Origin: Whalleya microplaca
Lineage: Eukaryota > Ascomycota > Sordariomycetes > Xylariales > Xylariaceae
DNA length: 64,000 bases
Reading direction: 5' to 3'
NCBI GenBank assembly: GCA_022497155.1
Contig: MU385728.1
Span: 124,001-188,000, forward strand
Position 1 is the stretch's first letter, and each line of letters begins with the position of its first letter. A program made the translations under genes and the position numbers. The notes beneath the pieces were generated by a model. That model searched no databases, had not been told where the DNA came from, and saw nothing but the letters and a program-made list of their open reading frames with translations. This document shows positions 55,110 through 64,000 of this stretch, piece after piece.

Positions 55110-57704
55110 ATGGCGGCGCCGAAAAAGAAAATCGCCGTCATGACCTCCGGCGGTGACTCGCCCGGCATGAACGGTGTTGTAAGAGCCGTTGTCCGCATGG
55201 CCATCCACATGGGATGCGATGCCTATTGCGTCTACGAGGGCTACGAAGGCCTGGTCGAAGGCGGCAAGTTCATCCGCAAGATGGAATGGAACGATGTACG
55301 AGGATATCTCTCCGAAGGAGGCACACTCATCGGCACCGCGAGGTGTATGGCCTTCTACGAACGCCCTGGTCGCCTTACCGCGGCCAAGAACATGATACTC
55401 AACGGCATCGACGCTCTCATCATCTGCGGTGGTGACGGTTCGCTCACTGGTGCCGACAAGTTCCGGGCTGAGTGGCCTTCCCTCGTCGAGGAACTCGTGT
55501 CAACGGGCCAGCTGAAAAAAGAACAAGTCGATCCCTACCGACACCTGAATCTCGTGGGACTGGTGGGCTCCATCGACAACGACCTTTCTGGAACTGATGC
55601 CACCATTGGCGCTTATTCTGCTCTCGCGCGCGTCTGCGAAATGGTCGACTACATCGAGGCCACCGCCTCCTCACACTCCCGAGCCTTCGTCATCGAGGTC
55701 ATGGGAAGACATTGTGGCTGGCTTGCTCTCATGGCAGGTGTAGCTACTGGCGCAGACTTTATATTCATTCCGGAGAAACCTAGAGAGGATAATTGGAAAG
55801 AAGAGATGTGCCAGATCATTAGGAAGGTAGGCTTCTAACTACGACGAGATACACTAAACCATAGCTTATACTAACATTTTCGAAGCATCGAGACTGGGGA
55901 AAACGCAAAACCATTGTCATCGTCGCCGAAGGCGCTCGTGACAGATACGGAGGGAAGATCACACCAACGATGATCAAAGACCTTTTAGCAGATAAAGATG
56001 GCCTAGCCCTAGATACCCGAATCACGACTCTCGGTCACGTACAGCGAGGAGGCACAGCGGTAGCCTACGACAGGATGCTCGCGACGTTACAGGGAGTTGA
56101 GGCTGTGAGGGCAGTCCTCGAGGCAACGCCCGAGACCGAGACTTGCTTCATCGCTATTACCGAGAACAAGATCGCTCGCAAACCCCTGATGGCCGCTGTC
56201 CAAGAAACCAAGGAAGTTGCCAAAGCTATCGAAGCGCAGGACTTCGACAAAGCCATGGGCCTCCGGGATACCGAATTCTCCGATCAATACAAATCTTATA
56301 TGATGACAACGACTATGGGGCTCGATGAGGACATACATCTAGATGAATCAAAGGTTACACAGAACCCCCCTTGCATTGCCGATGAATGCATACTGACTGT
56401 TGTATAGAGAATGAGAATCGGCTTCATCAATGTCGGAGCACCTGCTGGTGGTATGAACGCGGCAATACGTGCAGGCGTGGCTTATTGTCGATCTCGTAAG
56501 GCAACCACCCAGTCTACAATACCCTTTCTCCATCACGCTCAACTACCCCTTTTTAATACCTGGGTTCATGAATGCATATATCCAGAATACTAACTTAAAC
56601 GTCATAGGTGGACATGAACCCGTTGCCATTCACAATGGTTTTGCTGGCTTCGCTCGGCATCATGGCGACAAACCGCTCGGCGCCGTCCGATCATTTGACT
56701 GGTTAGAAGTTGACGGATGGGCAAGCAAAGGCGGTTCGGAAATAGGAACGAACCGCGAGCTCCCAGAAGAGTCCGGCATGGAACATATCGCCAACCTAAT
56801 CGGGCTGTACAAATTCGACGCTCTCTTCCTCATCGGCGGCTTCGAGGCCTTCCACGCGGTTTCACAACTACGCAAGGCCAGAGACAAGTATCCAACGCTC
56901 TGCATTCCCATGACTCTATTACCGGCCACGATCTCGAACAATGTCCCCGGCACAGAATACTCCCTAGGCTCCGACACCTGCCTCAACGAGCTGGTCGCCT
57001 ACTGCGACAAGATCAAGCAATCGGCCTCAGCGACGCGGCGCCGGGTCTTCGTGATCGAAACCCAAGGCGGGCGATCGGGGTACATCGCGGTGATGGCGGG
57101 GCTCGGCGTGGGCGCGAGCGCGGTGTACATCCCGGAGGAGGGGATCAGTCTGGAGATGCTGAACGCGGACGTGACGCACCTGAAGCAAGTGTTCCGCAAG
57201 GACAAGGGGCAATCGCGCGCGGGCAGGCTGATCCTCGTCAACGAGAAGGCCAGCCGCGTGTACAGCGCGAAGCTGATCGCGGACATCATCCGCGAGGAGG
57301 CGCACGACCGCTTCGAGTCGCGCGACTCCATCCCCGGACACGTGCAGCAGGGCGGCGTGCCCTCCGCCATGGACCGCTGCCGCGCCATCCGCCTCGCCAT
57401 CAAGTGCATCCAGCACCTGGAGACCTTCGGGCCCAAGTCCCAGGGCCACGCGGAGAAACTCGTGGAAGATCCGTTCAGTTCTACGGTGATTGGGATTAAG
57501 GGCGCCGACGTCGTCTTCTCGCCCATGGCGCAGGTCGAGGAGCGCGAGACCGACTGGAAGAACCGCCGCGCGAACTCTGCGCATTGGTTGGGCGATAAGG
57601 AGGTCGTGGATGTCCTGGGCGGGAGACAGCAGTACCCCTCGCCTGAGCCGGGGCTGAAGGGGCTCGTGGCTAAGGATGCGAAGAGGGGGCTTATTAGTGA
57701 TTAG
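55110..57704 (+). CDS. pfkA: ATP-dependent 6-phosphofructokinase
   Basis: Four exons: 55110-55826, 55886-56353, 56408-56495 and 56608-57704; introns of 59, 54 and 112 nt; 789 aa. It phosphorylates fructose-6-phosphate in glycolysis in the cytosol. It has the eukaryotic fused two-lobe form. The catalytic N-lobe shows [13 protein letters not shown] (residues 9-21), GGDGSLTGA and [11 protein letters not shown] with the catalytic Asp, then [13 protein letters not shown]. The regulatory C-lobe starts [19 protein letters not shown], formed across the second intron (AAG|GTTACA...TATAG|AGAATG). It continues with [14 protein letters not shown], and the C-terminal tail is short. The third intron has a perfect TACTAAC branch site (about 56588). 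The length matches other fungal Pfk proteins. C-lobe codons are GC-richer than those of the N-lobe, with no sign of a break. Confidence 0.95.
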
Positions 57705-59092
57705 AGATTGGGTATATAGGTAGGTAAATGGGATGACTGGGATGGGAAGGGGTGGGGATGGGAGAATGTGGGAGGGGGGGGGGTGGGGTGACTGGGGGAG
57801 AGATGGTTAGGTGCTACCTAGTCAGCCTTGTTCGTTAGTACATTTTACGCCTATCAATAAATGCTATGGATCAATTATTTAATGTTTCAGTTGTTCGTAG
57901 TTTGTTACTGTGTTTGTATGTATCAGGTCTTGTAGAAGTTTCAGTGAGGTGAGTTTTGGTTGGCCTTAGTCCTTGTTCGATCATACTCTGTTGGGGGGTG
58001 TGAATACGCATTTGAAATTTTGAAAGGGGTTTAGTATTTCAGTTGGGCCAGGAGCAGGTGTTGTGAAGAAGGGTCTTACGTTCATTGTAAAAGATAGAGC
58101 ACGGGTCTCTCCCCCAGCTTATTCTGAAAACTCCTCTCAGTAGCAATACTTGACAACGCGAAGGAGACGCCCTAAGCTGTATATACCTAATAATATCTCG
58201 TGAAAGGTTCAAGGCAAAGTACCTGATAAATTATAGAATATGAATTATCATTCCGTACCCGGGAAACCGGAGAAACGGAAGGCACGCGAGAAAGTAGGCT
58301 CGTAGTAGACGCCACTGACGGCCCAAGGTCTTCCAGATTCCGGCACGAGTCAGACGGAGGTATTCTACATAACGCGTAATCGATGTAGCACGAAATCAGG
58401 AGGCAAGGATTGTTGCAAGTAATTTCCTGGAATAAGCTTAGCTACTTCTTGTGCTACCCAAACACGTACTTCGCCTCCGCCCAAGAAATTTATATCCTCA
58501 GTTAGAATCTTGCATATATATTGTTACGCTGATAAGGGTTGTGTTATCTGTGTTCCTGGCAGGCTTCTCGGTAGTGTGTTATTCCCAAGGATGGCTAACA
58601 AGAAATCGTTGTTTCTTTCCTCATTCGGATGGAACATCAACTTGGGACCAGTGGAGTGCCTACCTATGTGGTACAAACAACTGTGTTGAACATTCACAGC
58701 TTGCGTCAGACGCCACACCTCGTGGTCAATATTTGAAGCACATTGTGTGATATAGATCTTGTACTCGAGAATATAGATCGAGTTTCAACTCATTCCCAAT
58801 ATTCAGAAGGGCTAACGTCAGTGTGTGGATAGTCCGCCTGGAGACCTAAATCTCAACTGTCAAACCACGTGTGCATTGTGATACAGCGATGTATACACTG
58901 AAAACGGCAAGTAATGGGTTCTACAATGGTATCCTATCAACACATGGATATTAGACATTTGTATAAGTTCAAAATGATTCTACTACCCACATTTGACCTG
59001 CTTCTCTGTAATGCTCAACGAAAAACCTAGCATACACCATAATAGTAAAATGAGCCTCCTAGACCTTCGATACAGATAATTAAGACTCCACA
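57705..59092. other. intergenic region after pfkA
   Basis: 1.4 kb. The first ~100 bp after the stop is G-rich (GGGATGG repeats and a G10 run near 57775). The rest is AT-rich with no supported gene. The distal part would contain the promoter of the small secreted protein. Confidence 0.5.
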
Positions 59093-59347
59093 ATGTTCTC
59101 CTCACTCAACCCTATCATTATCATCGTCGCAGCGATGACTACTATGTCAGTTCTTGTCAGCGCTGGGCCCGTCCAAGCCTCAGGGCTTGCCAAACGCGAA
59201 TACAAGCAGTACTGCTGCCTACCTAACTGTAACACCTGCTCGGACGATACTTGTGACCGTTATCAGTGTATTAATTCACTTGTAAGCCTATTCTCTCTGT
59301 TAGTTACATCGCCCCTTTCCCTCTAGCGCCATGCAGATGATTTATGA
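59093..59347 (+). CDS. predicted small secreted cysteine-rich protein
   Basis: Two-exon model: 59093-59281 and 59327-59347, with a 45-nt intron (GTAAGC...CTCTAG); 69 aa. The alternative is read-through to a stop at 59324-59326 (77 aa). A strongly hydrophobic N-terminus (LNPIIIIVAAMTTMSVLVSA, residues 5-24) with small residues at A24-G25 fits a signal peptide. A dibasic KR at residues 34-35 fits Kex2 processing. The predicted mature part, about 34 aa, begins EYKQYCC and carries six cysteines in the pattern CC-x3-C-x2-C-x4-C-x4-C, suggesting three disulfides. I do not recognise a family. Small secreted cysteine-rich proteins of fungi include effectors, antimicrobial peptides and processed signalling peptides; none can be assigned here. 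Its isolation in AT-rich DNA fits a fast-evolving gene. Confidence 0.55.
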
Positions 59348-62253
59348 TTACACACTACTGACTGGGATGCTACTTATAGTACAGGACCTGCTGCGCCGAG
59401 GGTCGTGTTGTTAGCGATGTTACCCCACGAGAGTTTCCTTTCTAAATGGGGGACATCGAAACCATCGGTCTCCTTCGAGAGTATAGGAGCCGACTTATAC
59501 CTATAGACACGTAGGATGGAGTTTTAAGGAATAGGATTGCTAGTGTCGTAGGTGTTTTGAACTGTGGACACAAGCTTGGTCCTTATCAAGGTCAATGGCA
59601 TGCTGTTCATACGCCGTTCGCTGACTATAGGGACAATATGCAGATGATTTAGAGTATGAATGAAACAACTTACTACTGTTATGATGAATCTAATAAATAG
59701 CTTCGTTATAATAGTCATATCTATATTTCATGAAAGTTGTCTTACTTCTTAGCTTTACACTTGCTCCTAGTAGTTGGTGCAATTCTATCCATATTCTCTG
59801 TACTCTCATTGTAAGGCTGAAGGGGAAACTCATAGAATGAATAAGTGATTGATTCCAAATGGTATATTCAATGGATACATGATCATCTTTCAAGCCACTT
59901 ACATCGTAATGTACACAAAGAACATTGTTAGACTTTGGGACGTTTCGAAATCTTTTCTCTGTCAGTAGGCAATAGCATATCGTGGGAGTCTGAGGATGCA
60001 TGCATTGGGAATTCCCCAAGAACAAATCCGACGCCAGACTTTGAACCGCCCGAGTCTCTGAAGTACGTATATACCATATTTCATTCGATTGATAAACATC
60101 TGTGACAAGACATGTGAAGTACATATGGCATTACGTTTTACATTTCAATGGGACCGAGAAGTCAAAAATATAACGTGAGATTGTATAGATCAATCGAATT
60201 GACGTTGAACAGGCTTTTTATTATTATTGAGGCACTGCTACACGTACTTGGATAGCATATCAAATGTGATATGTACGAATGCATACCGATACTTTTGACA
60301 TATAACTTGAATGAATGAGGCAATCACAAGATCGTTGTCTGATTAAAACTTCATATACAGCGGGGATACCTCATCTCCTCAAAAGTAGGAAGTATGGCCT
60401 TGAAGATGGATTGGCCGACTGCCATGAATATGAGTAAATATTATAGATGGGCATAAGCAAGAAGCGACGCTTATATAGTGATATATTATGCTCAGTTGAT
60501 ACTATAAATATTGATGTATTATAACGGCCGAGAAGTCAGATATGTTATCATATGTATGAAGACGCCACTTGATTAGCAATTGACGATTTCGCCTTCAGCT
60601 AGAACATTATCGAGACTTGCACGGAAAATGATTGAACATGAATGCTGGCTGTGTAGGTATTACAAGACTTGATTCGAGGCCCGAGACACTGGTGCTGAGA
60701 AATGAAGGAGCTCGAAACCGCCACATTGTCGTTTCGTCAGCGGCTATGGTGATGCCGAGTTGATAAGTCGTTGAATTGTATCAGAGCTGACTGAGGTCTC
60801 TAGAATTCTGGACCCGAGAACAAAGTTACCAACGTTGTGGAACCGAGAATTCCTAAAATAGAATACTTATAAATGACAAGGGTCGATTAGACCACATTGG
60901 CAACTGCACATGGATTCTGAGGTCCCATTGGATTAGCTTAAGGTAGTAAATTGTATTCCATACACATTAAAGTAGTTGGAATTTCTCGGCCAGCTACCTA
61001 CTAATACATAACAGTAGCGCGTTTCTGACGTCAGACTTCACGATGCTTATCACTGAAGGCGGATTTTTCCTTCTTATTACTTCGTATGCTGAGAAGAATA
61101 CAGTGGTGCAGGGGTTAGAGGCTAGTCAATAGGATCCCGTTGTTTCAATCAGGAGACAAGATCCAAGGGTTGGGATACACAGGATCTGGATGAACTTTCG
61201 AATGATATTCAATTCTGATACAATCCCTAAGAACAATTTCCTCTAAAAAATAGTTCAAAGCCACATATATTGGACCCCGTCAGAGGCGCGTACCGCTTTT
61301 AGAAGGTGGCCAATAAGCCCCAGCTGGGCGGTGTTGCGATTCTTTTAGGCACCTCTACACATACTTCTGCAATGGCCTCGACTGAAGTTCGTTGTCTCAC
61401 AAGAGCTTGTGTGAATTGAATATCATCCAATTAGAAGCTAACGTTTTACATTGTGAAAGGGATTCAATGCCTTACATTTCTATGTACGTCAACTTAATCC
61501 AACTTCCTATCCACTACCATGTCTTAATAATCCTACTAAGTGCCACATTATCTCCACCCGCCATCTTTACCCCGTTTGTGATAATTTGATATGGCTATCC
61601 TAGAGAAGTCTAGATAGTCATCTAGCGCCATTACATACGCATAGTTCGTTCTGAGTGAAATCTACTTCGACGTCTACCATCGTACAAGTGTTCTACATCA
61701 TTGACATTATTATTACCAAATCTCTACTTATTCCCGATGCACCAATAGACCTAATAGCTGCTTCGGTATCACCTAATCTTCTAACCGTGATTGGAAAGGG
61801 CTCTGTCACTGATTCCAAAGGCCAATCAAGCTATGTCACTCCCCCAAAATTGAAGTTTAGTGATCCACACGGTCGGACCGTGGAATCCTGCGGGCAAGGT
61901 GATAGCCTGCTAGCTTGCCATCTATTCCACATCTACATAGGATCACCACCTAGCTTGCCCAGCCCGGGGTTTACCAGGCACATAAGCCTAGAACGACCTT
62001 CAAGACCCCCCTGCAGTCTATGTGCTTGCTGATGGGAGGGTTCGTCTCATTAAGATCTTGGTTCGCCTCTTATTTCGCGCCAACTAATATGCTTATTTTC
62101 CCCCTCTTACCTCTCATTGTTTTTCAAATCTTGGATTTCTCCTGCTGTCGCCCATATTAGATCCTTCTACTGTGATATGCAGTATGACTATGGTAGTCTA
62201 AACTCTCTTCCTTGGCCGGCACGATTACGAAGAGGCCTACGGGCTTTGTCGCA
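59348..62253. other. 2.9 kb AT-rich gene-poor region
   Basis: AT-rich DNA between the secreted peptide and the lectin-like gene. Frames at 59690-60124 (minus) and 61655-62032 (plus) lack coding character or family resemblance. No transposon, RNA gene or strong repeat was recognised. Confidence 0.5.
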
Positions 62254-64000
62254 ATGACGAAGTACTCGAGAATTCCATCGCTGTTTTCTTTGTCGATATG
62301 GCTGCTCGCTGGACCAGTGTCGTGTGGCTCTATTGCTGCATGGTGGAATACCAGAGGCCCTAGCTTGATCATGCAAGACGATGATACCGGCGGCATAAGA
62401 TACAGTCTATGTAATGGCAATTACACGCCTGTTTTCCCCAACGACACGACGATAATAGCGCCTCTGACAAGCCATCCGCCGAAAAAGAATACAAGTCTGT
62501 CGGCTACTGGATGGATGGATGGCGAGACGACCTGGGTGAGTGAAACTAAGGGTTCTCGTTGCAAGTCGCGAAAGGCAATGGGTCTGTTGAGAAAAACTCC
62601 ACAACAGAGCCAATTATTATAGCTCTAGCGTCAGACATGCAAGGCAAATTGGTTAAGAGGACCCCTGCTGACGCCAGCAACAGGCATCAATATTCTACCT
62701 TGATGACAGCGACGAGATTGTCAATACACTAATGAAATGCGATTGGAATACGGGACGCTGGGAAAATAACGGCGACTATGTTATCTCAGGAGGTGCTCCC
62801 AAAGTCGCGCCGAACACAGGTCTTTCTGTAGTTCTGCTGGGGTCTACAGCGGGATACCGCGTTTTCTATAACGACCTTGGAGGAGTCCTACATTACCTAG
62901 GGTATACCTCTGACACGCAACGATGGGGATACTACGGCATTGTGTCCAATGATAAGGCGTCATCCCAGGCCATTGGCTCAACATTTATTACAAATAATAA
63001 TAATATCACGGTCGTGAGGCCGAGGGATGGGCAGAACATGGGAGTCTCGAGATGGTATAGTGACCACCTCTGGCACATAGGTGAGTTTAGCGATGGGTAC
63101 CCTTTGCTGCTTGACCCTCAGGCTAATCATACAACCTCAGGATCCTTTCCACAAACCTTAACACGGAATGGAAGTCATGCAACCAATGCGACAAGTTCGT
63201 CAGACATTCAGCTCAACTCCGGTACAGCAGCTTTTAGCCTTCCTGCGTGGGATGGCAATGCTACTTCGATAGCTGTGGGCGAAAATAGTTCAGACACCCG
63301 CAGCGTTTTTTATATTGGCACCGATAAAAAAGTGTACCAAGTCGGCAACACAAATACGTCATGGAGCATTTTCGACCGTCCAGATGATAAGGCATGGCCA
63401 CAAGCTGACGTTGCCGGCGGTCAGATAGGTATCGCGAGCTCCGCTAACAGCAACGCAATGCGCCTCTATTACATCAGCGGTGGGAATATAGTTGAAGCAA
63501 ATGGCGACAACCAGAGATGGCAGGACGCCACCGTTCTTCCGTCATTTAACGCAAGCGAACCTGCGACAAGCTCACCGACCACGGGTGATGCGATAGGGTC
63601 GTCTGATAAGAGTGGCTCGGGCCTCAGCGACGGTGCCAAGGCTGGAATCAGTGTCGGCGTTACACTGGGCGTCGTCGCGATCTCGGGCATGCTCGCCGCG
63701 TTCTGGTTCCTCCGTCGTCGGCAGCGTAAGCTCGACGAGGCCGCCGCTGCCGAGGGCCAGCAGCAGCCGGACATGAGCCCGCCCGCACAGCCGGCTACGT
63801 ATTATAGCGAAATGGACAGCCAGGTCGGCAGTCAGTATAACGGCTCGGCCGGCGGATATGCACCCCAGGCCGGATATGCACAGAGTGGGTATCCGCAGAC
63901 GGGATATGCGCCGACGCAGGATGGCTACCCGCAAGGAGTTTATCCGCCACAACAAGGTTACTCCCAGGACGGCTGGACGTACGCGAATTATCAAAGCCCG
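62254..64000 (+). CDS. membrane-anchored fucose-specific-lectin-like beta-propeller protein, 3' end outside window
   Basis: Exons: 62254-62535, 62684-63080 and 63141 to the window end; 513 codons visible. The start gives a signal peptide MTKYSRIPSLFSLSIWLLAG. The ectodomain (about residues 25-350) consists of repeated blades of the type RVFYNDLGGVLHYLGY, RWGYYG, TSIAVGENSSDTRSVFYIG and MRLYYISGGNIVEANG. This resembles the fungal fucose-specific lectin (AAL-like) six-bladed propeller. A Ser/Thr/Gly linker, one transmembrane helix (about residues 394-416) and a basic stop-transfer RRRQRK follow, then a Gly/Tyr/Pro/Gln-rich cytoplasmic tail with GYAPQ/GYPQ-type repeats. The topology suggests a cell-surface glycan-binding or wall-sensing receptor (inference). 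Several Asn-x-Ser/Thr sites lie in the ectodomain. Intron 63081-63140 is 60 nt, in frame and stop-free, so read-through is also possible. Confidence 0.75.

Noticed and set aside
59690..60124. 144-codon minus-strand frame
   Set aside because: AT-rich, no recognisable domain, no suitable upstream signals; treated as chance.
61655..62032. 125-codon plus-strand frame just before the lectin gene
   Set aside because: No homology recognised; does not splice in frame convincingly into the lectin, which has its own start with a signal peptide.

Overview
The window is nuclear DNA of a filamentous ascomycete (Pezizomycotina; probably a Sordariomycete, which is an inference). Protein-coding genes are split by short GT-AG introns of about 45-150 nt, often with a CTAAC/CTAAT-like branch site. 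Intergenic regions are AT-rich. The families present are typical of filamentous ascomycetes: XanA, a HET-domain protein, a 2EXR protein, a DSGL-ended multicopper oxidase, an SLMAP-type STRIPAK subunit and a COP9 signalosome subunit. I rebuilt exon structures by hand from splice motifs, reading phase and family knowledge. Every multi-exon model listed closes in frame, except the two that run off the window edges.

Layout. 1-1185 (-): 3'-truncated xanA, with an exact TCGG-N6-CCGA (UaY-type) element and GATA motifs upstream. 2487-3233 (+): unrecognised protein. 3528-5660 (-): FAT1/FATP acyl-CoA synthetase with a 7-nt first coding exon. 7540-8397 (-): PPOX/FMN split-barrel protein. 9350-11467 (-): HET-domain protein. 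14478-16240 (+): five-exon MFS transporter of the ACS type. 17446-18165 (+): 2EXR protein. The stretch from about 5.7 to 20.9 kb is gene-poor and accessory in character.

From about 20.9 kb conserved housekeeping genes dominate: pro45/SLMAP-like (-), MGR2 (+), a laccase-like multicopper oxidase (+), rho3 (-), cwc25 (-) divergent from csn2 (+), an NmrA-like protein (-), a Nudix hydrolase (-), a ULS1-like SNF2/RING translocase (+), MED17 (-) and pfkA (+). A 10-N scaffold gap at 34196-34205 sits between two near-copies of the same sequence and G/C homopolymers, and is probably an assembly artefact. The last 6 kb hold a predicted small secreted cysteine-rich protein and the 5' part of a membrane-anchored fucose-lectin-like protein that leaves the window.

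The genes do not form an obvious single pathway or biosynthetic cluster. They cover purine catabolism, lipid activation, splicing (Cwc25), transcription (MED17), signalling (Rho3, STRIPAK), protein turnover (CSN2, ULS1), mitochondrial import (Mgr2) and glycolysis (Pfk). I saw no tRNA, rRNA, CRISPR array or intact transposon. The most useful observations are the UaY-like site at xanA, two introns that are multiples of three and free of in-frame stops (one would insert a polyproline tract into the oxidase), the possible MED17 C-terminal extension, the cysteine-rich secreted peptide and the assembly problem at the gap.
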